Translations under genes and position numbers: made by a program | In this document: in pieces, positions 1-9,086 of the stretch | How the letters are laid out: every line of letters starts with the position of its first letter | Numbering within the stretch: position 1 is the first letter of the stretch | Assembly: GCF_900177515.1 (NCBI RefSeq) | Contig: NZ_FXAK01000007.1 | Location: 976,501 to 1,040,500 of the forward strand | Reading direction: 5' to 3' | DNA: 64,000 nucleotides | From: Azospirillum oryzae | GTDB lineage: Bacteria > Pseudomonadota > Alphaproteobacteria > Azospirillales > Azospirillaceae | The notes under the pieces: generated by a model | The model's input: only the letters and a program-made list of their open reading frames with translations | What the model was told of the DNA's origin: nothing | Databases searched by the model: none

Positions 1-633
1 TCCAGCTCCATCGTCGAGATCGGCCGGCAGGTGTCGGAAGCCAGCCGCGTCGCCGGCGAGGCGGTCGGCATGGCGCAGGAGGCCACTGGCCGCATCTCCA
101 GCCTTGCCGAGGCGGTCGACCGGATCGGCACCGTGGTCGGGCTGATCAACTCCATCGCCGGGCAGACCAACCTGCTGGCGCTCAACGCCACCATCGAGGC
201 GGCGCGGGCGGGGGAGGCCGGCAAGGGCTTCGCCGTCGTGGCGAGCGAGGTGAAGGCGCTGGCCAACCAGACGGCCAAGGCGACCGACGAGATCGGCGGC
301 CAGATGAGCGGCATCCAGGCGGTGACCGGTCAGGCGGTGACGGAAATCCAGAAGGTGTCGGCGGTGATCGAGCGGCTGAGCACCATCGCGACGACGATCG
401 CCGCCGCGGTCGACCAGCAGAACGCCGCCACCGCGGAAATTTCCCGTTCGGTCCAGCAGGCGGCGTCCGGCACCGGCGAGGTGTCGTCCAGCATCTCCGG
501 CGTCACCGTCGCCTCCGACGAGAGCGGCCGCACCGCCCGCGAACTGGTCGAGGCGCTGGGCAAGCTGACCAGCGAGGCGGCCGGGCTGAACGCGCAGGTC
601 GGCGACTTCCTGGCGACGGTGCGGGCGGCGTGA
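1..633 (+). CDS. Methyl-accepting chemotaxis protein, C-terminal part (5' end outside window)
   Basis: The reading frame is open from base 1, so the gene begins upstream; about 210 codons are visible. They encode the cytoplasmic signalling domain of a chemoreceptor, the part that binds CheA and CheW. The hairpin tip [20 protein letters not shown] is conserved almost perfectly, flanked by long heptad-rich helices that carry adaptation sites. The sensory part is not visible, so the ligand is unknown. The gene stops at TGA 631-633 and is followed by a strong bidirectional terminator; the next gene (gap) converges on it. Assignment of the domain is secure. Confidence 0.95.
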   Translation, partial: SSSIVEIGRQVSEASRVAGEAVGMAQEATGRISSLAEAVDRIGTVVGLINSIAGQTNLLALNATIEAARAGEAGKGFAVVASEVKALANQTAKATDEIGGQMSGIQAVTGQAVTEIQKVSAVIERLSTIATTIAAAVDQQNAATAEISRSVQQAASGTGEVSSSISGVTVASDESGRTARELVEALGKLTSEAAGLNAQVGDFLATVRAA

Positions 634-655
634 AGGCCGGCAGCCCCTGAAAAGC

Positions 656-690
656 AAAAAGGCGCCTTCCCGCGGGAAGGCGCCTTTTTC
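656..690. terminator. Bidirectional Rho-independent terminator between MCP and gap
   Basis: A-rich flank, a perfect GGCGCCTTCCC/GGGAAGGCGCC stem and a T-run follow each other symmetrically. This suits a terminator used from both sides by the converging chemoreceptor and gap genes. Confidence 0.9.
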
Positions 691-705
691 TTGGCCAAGT
701 GAGGC

Positions 706-1713
706 TTACTTGGCGTTCGCCATGGCGACGGCGGTGTCGCTCATGCGGTTGGAGAAGCCCCACTCGTTGTCGTACCAGGTCATGATGCGGACGAAGTTGC
801 CGTCGATGACCTTGGTCTCGTTCAGCGCGAAGATCGAGCTGTGCGGGTCGTGGTTGAAGTCGGTCGACACCAGATCCTCGGTGTAGGCGGCCAGCACACC
901 CTTCAGGGCGCCGTTGGAGGCGTCGGAGATCGCCTTGGTGATCTCTTCCACCGAGGTGGCGCGCTTGGCGGTGAACTTGAAGTCGACAACCGAGACGTTC
1001 GGGGTCGGGACGCGCATGGCGGTGCCGTCCAGCTTGCCCTTCAGCTCCGGCAGAACCTTGCCGACGGCCTTGGCGGCGCCGGTGGAGGTCGGGATCATGT
1101 TCAGGGCCGCGGCGCGGGCGCGGTGCAGGTCCTTGTGGTTGGTGTCGACGATCCGCTGGTCACCCGTGTAGGAGTGGATCGTGGTCATGAAGCCCTTCTC
1201 GATGCCCACCAGATTGTGGAGGACATGCGCGACCGGGGCCAGGCAGTTGGTGGTGCAGGAGGCGTTGGAAACGATCTTGTGCTCGGCGGTCAGCTTGTCG
1301 TGGTTGACGCCGTAGACGACGGTGATGTCCTCGTCGGTGGCCGGGGCCGAGATCAGGACCTTCTGCGCACCGGCTTCCAGATGCTTGGCGGCGTCGGCGC
1401 GCTTGGTGAAGATGCCCGAGCATTCCATGGCGATCTCGACGCCGAGATCCTTCCACGGCAGCTTGGCCGGGTCACGCTCCTGCACGACCTTGATGGAGTG
1501 GCCGTTGACGATCAGGACACCGTCACCGGTTTCGATGGTGCCGGGGAAGCGGCCGTGGACGCTGTCGTACTTCAGCAGGTGCGCGTTGGCCTTCAGATCG
1601 GCGAGGTCGTTGATCGCCACGACCTCCACGTCCTTGCGGCCGCTCTCGTAGATGGCGCGCAGAACCAGACGGCCGATGCGGCCAAAACCGTTGATCGCTA
1701 CCCGTACAGCCAT
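706..1713 (-). CDS. gap: Glyceraldehyde-3-phosphate dehydrogenase, type I
   Basis: Catalyses NAD(P)-dependent conversion of glyceraldehyde 3-phosphate to 1,3-bisphosphoglycerate in glycolysis, gluconeogenesis and the Calvin cycle. The 335-aa length is normal. The N-terminal Rossmann motif (INGFGRIGRL) is at residues 7-16; the catalytic Cys is residue 153 in SNASCTTNCLAP, with His180 in the HSYTGDQR motif. The ATG at 1713 has a clear GGAGGAAG ribosome site. It lies just downstream of tkt on the same strand, a common alphaproteobacterial cbb/glycolytic pairing, separated by a 59-bp spacer containing a hairpin. Confidence 0.97.
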   Translation of the reverse strand: MAVRVAINGFGRIGRLVLRAIYESGRKDVEVVAINDLADLKANAHLLKYDSVHGRFPGTIETGDGVLIVNGHSIKVVQERDPAKLPWKDLGVEIAMECSGIFTKRADAAKHLEAGAQKVLISAPATDEDITVVYGVNHDKLTAEHKIVSNASCTTNCLAPVAHVLHNLVGIEKGFMTTIHSYTGDQRIVDTNHKDLHRARAAALNMIPTSTGAAKAVGKVLPELKGKLDGTAMRVPTPNVSVVDFKFTAKRATSVEEITKAISDASNGALKGVLAAYTEDLVSTDFNHDPHSSIFALNETKVIDGNFVRIMTWYDNEWGFSNRMSDTAVAMANAK

Positions 1714-1733
1714 GACTTCCTCCAGTTGGATAT

Positions 1734-1761
1734 GGGGCGTCCGAATTCTGCTGGACGCCCC
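1734..1761. other. Intercistronic hairpin between tkt and gap
   Basis: A perfect 9-bp stem (GGGGCGTCC / GGACGCCCC) with a 10-nt loop lies between the tkt stop and the gap start. No T-run follows on either strand, so it is more likely an mRNA-stability or partial attenuation element than a full terminator. Function is inferred only from position. Confidence 0.5.
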
Positions 1762-1772
1762 TTCGGCTTCTC

Positions 1773-3767
1773 TCAGAGACGCGCCTTAACGGCGTCCACG
1801 ACCGCTTCGGCGGTGATGCCGAAGTGCTTGTACAGTTCCTGGTAGGGCGCCGATTCGCCGAAGCCGGCCATGCCGACGAAGGCGCCCTTTTCGCCCAGCC
1901 AGCGGTCCCAGCCCAGACGGATCGCCGCCTCGACGCCGACGCGCACGCCGGTGCCGAGCACCGATGCCTTGTACGCATCGTCCTGGCGATCGAACAGTTC
2001 CCAACTCGGCATAGACACAACGGCGGTGCCGATGCCCTGGGCCTGCAGGGCCTTGCGGGCCTCCATCGCCAGCGACACTTCCGAACCGGTGGCGAGGATG
2101 GTCGCCTTGCGCTCACCCTCGGCCTCGGCCAGGACGTAGGCGCCGCGGGCGGACAGGTTCTCGGCCGTATGCTCGGTGCGCAGGGTCGGGACATTCTGGC
2201 GGGTCAGCGCCAGGACCGACGGGCTGCCGGTGGCCTCCAGCGCGATCTGCCAGCATTCGGCGGTCTCGACCGCGTCGGCCGGGCGCAGGACCAGCAGGTT
2301 GGGGATGGCGCGCAGGGCCGCCAGATGCTCCACCGGCTGGTGGGTCGGGCCGTCCTCGCCGAGGCCGATCGAGTCGTGGGTCATCACGAAGACCGTGCGC
2401 TGCTTCATCAGCGCGGCCAGACGGATCGACGGACGGCAATAGTCGGCGAACTGCATGAAGGTGCCGCCGTAGGGGATGATGCCGCCATGCAGCGTCATGC
2501 CGTTCATCAGCGTCGCCATGCCGTGCTCGCGCACGCCGTAGCGGACGTAGCGGCCGGCGAACTCGCCCTTGCCCTTCACGTCGGCGGTGTTCTTGACCTT
2601 GGTGTTGTTCGACGGCGTCAGGTCGGCGGAGCCGCCAATCAGCTCGTGGATCGCCGGGACCAGCACCTCCAGCGTGTTGCCGGAGGCGACACGGGTCGCC
2701 CAGCTCGGCTTGTCGGCGCTGACCTTCTGCTTGAAGGCGACGATGGTCTCGGCCAGGGCGGAGGGCACGCCGCGGCCGAAGGCCTCGTCGAACGCCTTGC
2801 CGGCGGCCTCGGTCAGGGTGGCGCGGCGGCTGCTCCAGGCATTGTAAGCGTCGGCGCTGCGGGCGCCCGCGGCGCGCCAGGCGGACAGGACCTCGTCGGG
2901 AACGACGAAGGGCTCATGGGTCCAGCCGATGGCCTCGCGGGTCGCGGCGACCTCGTCGGCGCCCAGCGGCGAGCCGTGGCAGCCGTGGGTGTTGGCCTTG
3001 TTCGGCGCGCCCTTGCCGATGATGGTGCGGCAGGCGATCAGCGTCGGCTTGTCGGTGGAGGTCCGGGCCTGGGCGATGGCCTTCGACACGGCGTCGGTAT
3101 CGTGGCCGTCGACGGCGATGGTGTTCCAGCCGTAGGAGCGGAAGCGCGCCTGGGTGTCGTCGGTGAAGCTGAGGTCGGTCGAGCCGTCGATGGAGATGTG
3201 GTTGTCGTCCCACAGCACGATCAGGCGGTTCAGCCCGAGATGGCCGGCCAGCGAGCAGGCCTCGTGGCTGACGCCCTCCATCAGGTCGCCGTCGGAGGCG
3301 ATGACGTAGGTGTAATGGTCGATCAGTTCGTCGCCGAAGCGGGCGTTGGTGATCCGCTCCGCCAGCGCCATGCCGACCGCGGTGGAGACGCCCTGGCCGA
3401 GCGGGCCGGTGGTCATCTCGATGCCCAGGCTGGGATCGACTTCCGGGTGGCCGGGGGTCAGGCTGCCCAGCTGGCGGAAGCGCTTGATCTCGTCGATGGT
3501 CATCCGCTCGTAGCCGGTCAGGTAGGCCAGCGAGTAGATCAGCATCGACCCGTGGCCGGCCGACAGCACGAAGCGGTCGCGGTCGGGCCAGGACGGGTTC
3601 TTCGGATCGAACTTCAGGAACTGGGTGAACAGGACCGTGGCGACGTCGGCCATGCCCATCGGCATGCCCGGGTGGCCGGACTTCGCGGCCTCGACCGCGT
3701 CCATGGAGAGCGCGCGGATCGCGCTGGCCATCGTGTGGAGGGAGGGCTGGGCGGAGGCAGCGGACAT
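1773..3767 (-). CDS. tkt: Transketolase
   Basis: Thiamine-diphosphate enzyme that moves two-carbon ketol units between sugar phosphates in the pentose phosphate and Calvin pathways. From ATG 3767 the product is 664 aa, the usual length. Visible signatures are [11 protein letters not shown] near residue 31, the ThDP/metal motif SDGDLMEG near 158-165 with NHIS downstream, and the central [16 protein letters not shown] segment. A longer open frame reaches 3971, but its extra 68 residues are basic and without homology character, so the start [14 protein letters not shown] is preferred. Followed by gap on the same strand. Confidence 0.96.
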   Translation of the reverse strand: MSAASAQPSLHTMASAIRALSMDAVEAAKSGHPGMPMGMADVATVLFTQFLKFDPKNPSWPDRDRFVLSAGHGSMLIYSLAYLTGYERMTIDEIKRFRQLGSLTPGHPEVDPSLGIEMTTGPLGQGVSTAVGMALAERITNARFGDELIDHYTYVIASDGDLMEGVSHEACSLAGHLGLNRLIVLWDDNHISIDGSTDLSFTDDTQARFRSYGWNTIAVDGHDTDAVSKAIAQARTSTDKPTLIACRTIIGKGAPNKANTHGCHGSPLGADEVAATREAIGWTHEPFVVPDEVLSAWRAAGARSADAYNAWSSRRATLTEAAGKAFDEAFGRGVPSALAETIVAFKQKVSADKPSWATRVASGNTLEVLVPAIHELIGGSADLTPSNNTKVKNTADVKGKGEFAGRYVRYGVREHGMATLMNGMTLHGGIIPYGGTFMQFADYCRPSIRLAALMKQRTVFVMTHDSIGLGEDGPTHQPVEHLAALRAIPNLLVLRPADAVETAECWQIALEATGSPSVLALTRQNVPTLRTEHTAENLSARGAYVLAEAEGERKATILATGSEVSLAMEARKALQAQGIGTAVVSMPSWELFDRQDDAYKASVLGTGVRVGVEAAIRLGWDRWLGEKGAFVGMAGFGESAPYQELYKHFGITAEAVVDAVKARL

Positions 3768-4165
3768 CTGGCGTTTCCTGCGGAGTCGGGCGCGGTTGCG
3801 GCGTCGGCAACGGACGTTGCGCGGTCGCCTTGGAAGGCGCCGCGAAACGGGCGCACCATGCAGAACCGCCGTCCGCAGGTCAACATGGGAATGGAGTAGG
3901 AAATGGTATGGCAGAGGCCCCTCTTCCGTGTGGGAAGCGCCCCGTCCGGCATTGGTTCGTGACTGCCGCATCTGCTGCGGCCTTCCGTCACGCCCCGGTA
4001 TTCCGTATGGGCATTCGGTGGAAGAGCCCGTCGTTGTGGTTGACGCGGTCGGCGTGCCGGCCCAACTCTAGGCGTCGCGATAAGGCAGCGGCTCGGCTTG
4101 GCGCGGCGCCGGTCGAGCTTCGATGCCCAAGAGCATGACGTGCCCACAGGTCGAGGTTGACGTCC
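3768..4165. other. Intergenic region between divergent tkt and the zapA cluster
   Basis: About 400 bases with no convincing gene. It must hold the promoters for tkt (leftward) and the coiled-coil/zapA genes (rightward). A TTGACG at 4040-4045 is a possible -35 for the rightward unit but has no good -10 at standard spacing. No riboswitch or small RNA was recognised. Confidence 0.4.
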
Positions 4166-4390
4166 ATGGATTCCCTGAAAGCCGCTCTCGACCGTCTCGG
4201 CCGCGCGGTGGACCGGCTGGAACATGCCGCGACGGCCCGCGACGAGCGGGTGGTCCGGCGCGAACAGGACTTGTCGCAGGCGCTGGAAACCGCGCGGGCG
4301 GACCGGGCGACCGCCCAGGCCACCGCGGAGGCGGTGTCCCAGCGTCTGGAAGTCGCCATCGCCCGACTGCAACAAGTGCTGGAGAGCTGA
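4166..4390 (+). CDS. Small coiled-coil protein (DUF4164-like)
   Basis: A 74-aa protein that is almost entirely one charged coiled coil (heptads rich in L, R, E, A; for example LKAALDRLGRAVDRLEHA at the N-terminus). Small proteins of this kind (DUF4164) often precede zapA in alphaproteobacteria. ATG 4166 follows a GAGG motif; a TTG nine bases earlier is possible but less likely. The gene ends 4 bp before zapA, so the two are probably co-translated. A link to cell division is inferred from this pairing only. Confidence 0.7.
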   Translation: MDSLKAALDRLGRAVDRLEHAATARDERVVRREQDLSQALETARADRATAQATAEAVSQRLEVAIARLQQVLES

Positions 4391-4394
4391 CGCC

Positions 4395-4703
4395 ATGGCC
4401 CAGGTCGACATCGAAGTGAACGGCCGCTTCTATCGCATGCTGTGCGAGGACGGCCAGGAAGCGCGGCTGCGGGAACTGGCGGCCTACGTCGACGAGCGTC
4501 TGCGCCGGCTGACCGGTGGCGGTCGCAGCGGGTCGGAGGCGCAGATGATGCTGATGACCTGTCTGGTGCTGGCCGACGAGCTGCAGGACGTGATGTCCGG
4601 CAAGGGCATCGCCCCCGCCGTGGACGAGGGCGCGGTGGTCGGCGAACTCGATCGTGTGGCAAAACGCATCGAAGAGGTTGCCGCGCGGCTCGAGCGCGCC
4701 TAG
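4395..4703 (+). CDS. zapA: Cell division protein ZapA
   Basis: ZapA binds FtsZ and cross-links its protofilaments in the Z ring. The 102-aa product starts with the characteristic MAQVDIEVNGRFYRMLCEDG strand/helix, then the LRELAAYVDERLRRL helix and a C-terminal coiled coil used for dimerisation. Length and pattern are typical. It sits 4 bp after the coiled-coil gene and is followed by the 6S RNA and 5-formyl-THF cyclo-ligase genes, the widely conserved zapA-ssrS-ygfA order. Confidence 0.9.
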   Translation: MAQVDIEVNGRFYRMLCEDGQEARLRELAAYVDERLRRLTGGGRSGSEAQMMLMTCLVLADELQDVMSGKGIAPAVDEGAVVGELDRVAKRIEEVAARLERA

Positions 4704-4712
4704 ATTGGTACA

Positions 4713-4882
4713 CGGAAGGACCGCTGCCTGGTTCGACAGGCTGCAATAATCCCCAGGGCCGATAACCTTGATCTCTAGGGAGCTGTCCCTGTCCGGTCCA
4801 TTGGGCCGGGTACACGGCGCCCACCTGCTCATGCAGGCCATGGAGGATAGGCACATGGCCACCGGCCGAGGCGGCGCCTTCC
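4713..4882 (+). ncRNA. ssrS: 6S RNA (ssrS)
   Basis: 6S RNA mimics an open promoter and sequesters sigma70 RNA polymerase. The 210-bp spacer between zapA and 5-FCL is the classic ssrS locus. A long closing stem can be drawn: GGAAGG (4714-4719) with CCTTCC (4877-4882) and CGCTGCCT (4722-4729) with AGGCGGCG (4869-4876). The interior CTTGATCTCTAGGGAGC segment resembles alphaproteobacterial 6S sequences. Ends are estimated from the stem. Confidence 0.8.
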
Positions 4883-4913
4883 ACCCCTTTCCCCCCTCCG
4901 TACGCAGTCCGCG

Positions 4914-5498
4914 ATGACCGATCCGCAAGCCAAGGACGCCGCCCGACGCGAGGCGCGCGCCCGGCGCGACGCCATCGCCGACTCCGACCGCCCCGCCGCA
5001 TCCGCCGCCGTGCGCGACCGCATCGCCGAACTGGCGCGCGACGGTCATCTGCCGCGCGGCGACGCCGGGGGATATTGGCCGCTCGGCTCCGAACTCGACG
5101 CGCGGCCGGCTTTGCTCCATCTTAGACAGCTTGGTCACTCCGTCGGACTGCCGGTGTCGGGGCCGCGCGGGACCGCGCTGGTGTTCCGCGACTGGGATCC
5201 GCAGGCGCCGATGGCGGCCGGCCGTTACGGCATCCAGGAACCGGGGGAGGGGCGTGCCGTCCTGCGCCCGTCGCTGCTGCTGGTGCCGCTGCTGGCCTTC
5301 GACCGTTCCGGCCATCGGCTGGGCTATGGCGCCGGCTATTACGACCGGACGCTGGACGCGCTTCGTGACGGCGGGGCGGTGGTCGCGGTCGGTGTGGCCT
5401 TCGCCGCGCAGGAGATGCCGGCGGTGCCGGTTGACGGCCATGACGAGCGGCTGGACTGGATCGTGACGGAGCGCGAGACGCTCCGCATTCGTAAGTGA
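4914..5498 (+). CDS. 5-formyltetrahydrofolate cyclo-ligase
   Basis: ATP-dependent conversion of 5-formyl-THF to 5,10-methenyl-THF, recycling a folate storage form. At 194 aa it has normal length. The signature GHRLGYGAGYYDRTL near residues 138-152 is the ATP/substrate loop of this family, preceded by VPLLAFD. The N-terminus (KDAARREARARRDAI) is the usual basic helix. It lies directly downstream of the predicted 6S RNA and may be on its transcript, as in enterobacteria (ygfA/fau). Confidence 0.93.
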   Translation: MTDPQAKDAARREARARRDAIADSDRPAASAAVRDRIAELARDGHLPRGDAGGYWPLGSELDARPALLHLRQLGHSVGLPVSGPRGTALVFRDWDPQAPMAAGRYGIQEPGEGRAVLRPSLLLVPLLAFDRSGHRLGYGAGYYDRTLDALRDGGAVVAVGVAFAAQEMPAVPVDGHDERLDWIVTERETLRIRK

Positions 5499-5579
5499 GT
5501 TTTATGATTGACGATCGGAGTCACGCTTCAAATCGATACCGATTTTACGCGATCCGATCTTATCGGGAAGGTTGGGGCG

Positions 5580-6404
5580 ATGCGGATTCTGTTCTTCGGC
5601 GATGTGGTGGGCCGGGCCGGGCGCGAGGCGGTGCTGGCGCACATGCCGATGCTGCGCGAGAAGCTGGACCCCGACCTGACCGTGGTGAATGGCGAGAATT
5701 CTGCCGGCGGCTATGGCGTCACCGTCAAGATCGCCGAGGAGTTCTTCGAGGCCGGCATCGACGTGGTGACGCTGGGCAACCACACCTGGGACCAGAAGGA
5801 ACTGGTGTCCACCATCGAACAGCAGCCGCGCATCATCCGCCCGCTGAACTACCCGGAAGGCACGCCCGGCCGTGGATTCGTCCTGCTGCAGGCGCGCGGC
5901 GGGCGAAAGGTGCTGGTCATCAACGTGCTGCTGCGGCTGTTCATGGAGCCGATGGACGACCCCTTCGCCGCGGTGGACCGGGTGCTGAAGGCGCACCGGC
6001 TCGGGCCGGGCGGCGTTGATGCCGTGCTGGTCGACATGCATGGAGAGGCGACCAGCGAGAAGATGATCATGGGCCATTTCTGCGACGGCCGCGCTTCGCT
6101 GGTGGTGGGCACCCACAGCCATGTGCCGACCGCCGACCATATGGTCCTGCCGAAGGGCACCGCGTACCAGTCGGACGCCGGCATGTGCGGCGATTACGAC
6201 AGCGCCATCGGCATGAAGAAGGAGGTGGCGTTGGCCAAGATGGTGCGCAAGCTGCCGACCGAACGCCTGTCGCCGGCGGAAGGCGAGGGCACCGTCTGCG
6301 GCTGCTACGTCGAGACCGACGACCGCACCGGGCTGGCCGTCCGCATCGAGCCGTTGCGCATCGGCGGGCGGCTCAGCCAGACTCTGCCGGAACGGATGCA
6401 GTAG
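5580..6404 (+). CDS. YmdB-family metallophosphoesterase
   Basis: A 274-aa calcineurin-like phosphoesterase of the YmdB/TIGR00282 family; characterised members hydrolyse 2',3'-cyclic nucleotides. Metal-ligand motifs are visible in order: FFGDVVGRAGR near residue 5, VVNGENSAGG near 38, LGNHTWD near 65, and GTHSHVPTAD near 177. ATG 5580 is preceded by GGAAGG; the frame extends further upstream without support. Placed 81 bp after 5-FCL and probably co-transcribed. The physiological role in this group is not established. Confidence 0.88.
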   Translation: MRILFFGDVVGRAGREAVLAHMPMLREKLDPDLTVVNGENSAGGYGVTVKIAEEFFEAGIDVVTLGNHTWDQKELVSTIEQQPRIIRPLNYPEGTPGRGFVLLQARGGRKVLVINVLLRLFMEPMDDPFAAVDRVLKAHRLGPGGVDAVLVDMHGEATSEKMIMGHFCDGRASLVVGTHSHVPTADHMVLPKGTAYQSDAGMCGDYDSAIGMKKEVALAKMVRKLPTERLSPAEGEGTVCGCYVETDDRTGLAVRIEPLRIGGRLSQTLPERMQ

Positions 6405-6576
6405 GGCGTTCACAGCTCGACCCCGGCCGCGCCGCAATCTCGCCATATTGACTTTCTAATCCCGTGGGTGTCGTCTCCCGCGCCGAAAAGGTGCGGTGGG
6501 GCGGCAGACCTGTTACATGTGTCGTGCGCTTAACCCCGCCCGATTGACCAATTCCGTTTCGAGGCTCGTTCGACCC

Positions 6577-7329
6577 ATGGCCGGTCATTCCCAGTTCAAG
6601 AACATCATGCACCGCAAGGGCGCGCAGGACGCCAAGCGGTCCAAGATCTTCAACAAGCTCGCCCGCGAGATCACCGTGGCCGCCAAGAGCGGCCTGCCCG
6701 ACCCGGCGGCCAACCCGCGCCTGCGCGCCGCCATCCTGGCCGCCCGCGTCCAGAACATGCCGCGCGACCGCATCGACCGCGCCATCAAGCAGGGCACGCC
6801 CGGCGGCGGCGACGACGCGAACTATGAGGAGGTGCGGTACGAGGGCTACGGCCCCGGCGGCGTCGCCCTGATCGTCGAGGCGTTGACCGACAACCGCAAC
6901 CGCACCGCCGCGGAAGTGCGCTCCAGCTTTACCAAGTATGGCGGCAGCCTGGGCGAGACCAACTCGGTCAGCTTCATGTTCAACCGCGTCGGCGCGATCT
7001 ATTACCCGGCCGCCGCGGCGGATGCCGACGCCCTGTTCGAGGTGGCGCTGGAGGCCGGTGCCGACAACGTCGAATCCGACGAGAACGGCCACGAGGTCAC
7101 CACCACGGTGGATAGCTTCGGCGCCGTCCGCGATGCGCTGGAGGCCAAGTTCGGCGGTGCCGAGAGCGCGCGTCTGACCTGGCGTCCGCTGAACACCGTC
7201 GCCCCGTCCGAGGATGCCGCCGCCAGCCTGCTGAAGCTGCTGGACGTGCTGGAGGACAACGACGACGTCCAGGTGGTCGAGGGCAACTTCGACATCTCCG
7301 AAGAGCTGATGCAGAAGCTGACCGCGTAA
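6577..7329 (+). CDS. YebC/TACO1-family protein
   Basis: A 250-aa three-domain protein of the YebC family. Members were annotated as transcription factors; recent work ties some to relief of ribosome stalling at proline stretches. The start [28 protein letters not shown] is family-typical and fixes the ATG at 6577. The [19 protein letters not shown] and [11 protein letters not shown] motifs confirm it. It heads the yebC-ruvC-ruvA-ruvB cluster, an arrangement shared by many proteobacteria. Note that the downstream tolA is unusually proline-rich. Confidence 0.93.
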   Translation: MAGHSQFKNIMHRKGAQDAKRSKIFNKLAREITVAAKSGLPDPAANPRLRAAILAARVQNMPRDRIDRAIKQGTPGGGDDANYEEVRYEGYGPGGVALIVEALTDNRNRTAAEVRSSFTKYGGSLGETNSVSFMFNRVGAIYYPAAAADADALFEVALEAGADNVESDENGHEVTTTVDSFGAVRDALEAKFGGAESARLTWRPLNTVAPSEDAAASLLKLLDVLEDNDDVQVVEGNFDISEELMQKLTA

Positions 7330-7398
7330 GCTGAACGCTGGTCTTGCAGGCGGAGTGCGGGTGCCGTGTTTGCGCGGGCAGGACGAAGTGAGGCGGGG

Positions 7399-8463
7399 GT
7401 GCCGTCGCCGGTGCGGCTGCTGGGGATCGACCCCGGTCTGCGCCACACCGGCTGGGGCATCATCGACGTGGCGGGCAACCGTCTGAGCCACGTCGCCGAC
7501 GGCGCCGTGCATTCCGACGACTCCTGCCCGCTGGCCGAGCGGCTGGTGCAGCTCCACGACGCGCTGTCGGCGGTGGTGGAGCGCTACCGTCCCGACGAGG
7601 CGGCGGTGGAGGAGACCTTCGTCAACAGCAACGCCGTGTCCACCCTGAAGCTGGGGCAGGCCCGCGCGGTGGCCCTGCTGGTGCCGGCCCAGGCCGGGCT
7701 GGCGGTGGCGGAATACGCCAACAACATGGTCAAGAAGGCGGTTGTCGGGCAGGGCCGCGCCGAAAAGGCGCAGGTCCAGACGATGGTGCGCCTGCTGCTG
7801 CCCGGCTGCGAGATCGGCAGCCCGGACGCCGCCGACGCGCTGGCCGTGGCGATCTGCCACGCGCATCATCGCGCGAGCTGGACGATGTGGCGGCGGGGTG
7901 CAGAACCATCGAGGCAAACCCTCTCCCCCCCGGGGAGAGGGCAGGGTGAGGGGGACGCGCCGCGGCCCTTTACCAAGACTCCACGCGGTGCCTCCCCCTC
8001 ACCCCGACCCTCTCCCCGGGGGGGAGAGGGGGATGGTCCCCGTGGGCGCGTGGGGGGTATGGCGAGCGTCGCAAAGGCGAAGCCCACCGAATACATCACG
8101 GAACGCGCGCGCGACCTGCGGATGAACGCCACGGATGTGGAAAAGATCGTCTGGCAGAAGCTGCGCAATGCCCAGCTCGGCGCGAAGTTCCGACGGCAGG
8201 AGCCAATTCTGGGCTTCGTCGCAGACTTCGTCGCCCATGACCATCGCTTGATTATCGAACTGGACGGCGGCCAGCATGCCGAGCAGCGCGCAGCCCATGA
8301 CGAGAGGCGTGCGCGCATGCTGGAGCAGGCCGGCTTCCGTATTCTGCGCTTCTGGAAAACCGACGTGATCGACAACCTTGACGGCGTGCTGGAAACCATC
8401 CGCGCGCGTCTCGAAGAGACCCCCATTCTTCGCAGCCAACCCTCGGGCCGGGAGTTCCCATGA
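7399..8463 (+). CDS. ruvC: RuvC Holliday-junction resolvase fused to a DUF559 nuclease-like domain
   Basis: Residues 1-160 are RuvC, which cuts Holliday junctions delivered by RuvAB. Catalytic acids are visible: Asp11 (LLGIDPG), Glu71 (VEETFVNSN), Asp143 and Asp146 ([15 protein letters not shown]). The frame does not stop there. It runs through about 55 Pro/Gly/Arg-rich residues encoded by an inverted-repeat element, then into a DUF559 (Vsr/PD-(D/E)XK-like) domain from about residue 221 ([22 protein letters not shown] ... [16 protein letters not shown]). The stop overlaps the ruvA start (ATGA). GTG 7399 is chosen; GTG 7411 and GTG 7366 are alternatives. The DUF559 part could also be translated alone from ATG 8059, giving 134 aa. 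Confidence 0.85.
   Translation: MPSPVRLLGIDPGLRHTGWGIIDVAGNRLSHVADGAVHSDDSCPLAERLVQLHDALSAVVERYRPDEAAVEETFVNSNAVSTLKLGQARAVALLVPAQAGLAVAEYANNMVKKAVVGQGRAEKAQVQTMVRLLLPGCEIGSPDAADALAVAICHAHHRASWTMWRRGAEPSRQTLSPPGRGQGEGDAPRPFTKTPRGASPSPRPSPRGGEGDGPRGRVGGMASVAKAKPTEYITERARDLRMNATDVEKIVWQKLRNAQLGAKFRRQEPILGFVADFVAHDHRLIIELDGGQHAEQRAAHDERRARMLEQAGFRILRFWKTDVIDNLDGVLETIRARLEETPILRSQPSGREFP
7918..8033. repeat. Inverted-repeat element inside the ruvC reading frame
   Basis: Two GC-rich arms of about 36 bp (CCCTCTCCCC...GAGGGTGAGGGGG-type, at 7918-7954 and 7991-8033) form an imperfect inverted repeat. The same CTCTCCC/GGGAGAGGG character recurs in intergenic elements near 19643 and 23328, so this looks like a member of a dispersed intergenic repeat family that became coding linker between RuvC and the DUF559 domain. 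Confidence 0.75.
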
Positions 8464-9086
8464 TCGCCAAGCTGACCGGCATCGTCGATTCCACCGGCAC
8501 CGACTGGGTCGTGCTCGACGTGAACGGCGTCGGTTACCTGCTGTCCTGCTCCAACCGCACGCTGTCGCGGATGGTGGCGGGAGAGCGCGTGTCGCTGGTG
8601 GTGGAGACCTTCATTCGCGAGGAACGCATCGTCCTGCACGGCTTCGGCGATCAGGCCGAGCGCGAGTGGTTCAAGCTGCTGACCACCATCCAGGGCGTCG
8701 GCGCCCGGCTGGCGCTGTCGATCCTCGGCGTTCTCGACCCCGACCAGCTGACCCGCGCCATCGCGTCGCAGGACAAGACCGCGCTGGTCCGCGCCGACGG
8801 CGTCGGGCCGAAGGTGGCGGCGCGCATCCTCAACGAACTCAAGGACAAGGTCGGCAATCTGGCGCTCGGCCCCGCTGCGACCGCAGGCGCGCCGGCTGGC
8901 AAGGGCGTCCCCGCCGCCGTTCCGGGCGCCAGCCCGGCGCTGGCCGACGCGGTGTCGGCGCTGGTCAATCTCGGCTATGGCCGGTCGGAGGCCTTCGGCG
9001 CGGTCGTCGCCGCCGGGCGCGTGCTGGGCGATGACGCCGGCGTGTCCGATCTGATCCGCCAGGGCCTCAAGGAACTGAGCCAATGA
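8460..9086 (+). CDS. ruvA: Holliday junction helicase subunit RuvA
   Basis: RuvA tetramers bind four-way junctions and load the RuvB motor. The 208-aa product starts with the OB-fold [21 protein letters not shown], followed by two helix-hairpin-helix motifs ([14 protein letters not shown] and [17 protein letters not shown]) and a C-terminal domain that contacts RuvB ([15 protein letters not shown]). Start overlaps the ruvC stop and the stop overlaps the ruvB start, each by ATGA, indicating translational coupling through the whole ruvCAB unit. Confidence 0.96.
   Translation: MIAKLTGIVDSTGTDWVVLDVNGVGYLLSCSNRTLSRMVAGERVSLVVETFIREERIVLHGFGDQAEREWFKLLTTIQGVGARLALSILGVLDPDQLTRAIASQDKTALVRADGVGPKVAARILNELKDKVGNLALGPAATAGAPAGKGVPAAVPGASPALADAVSALVNLGYGRSEAFGAVVAAGRVLGDDAGVSDLIRQGLKELSQ

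Noticed and set aside
1824..3899. 691-codon rightward open frame across tkt
   Set aside because: It is the antisense of transketolase. Its composition (Gly, Ala, Arg, Asp and His repeats) is the usual shadow of a GC-rich gene.
3768..3971. 68-residue N-terminal extension of transketolase
   Set aside because: It is Arg-rich and lacks the family start; ATG 3767 gives the standard length.
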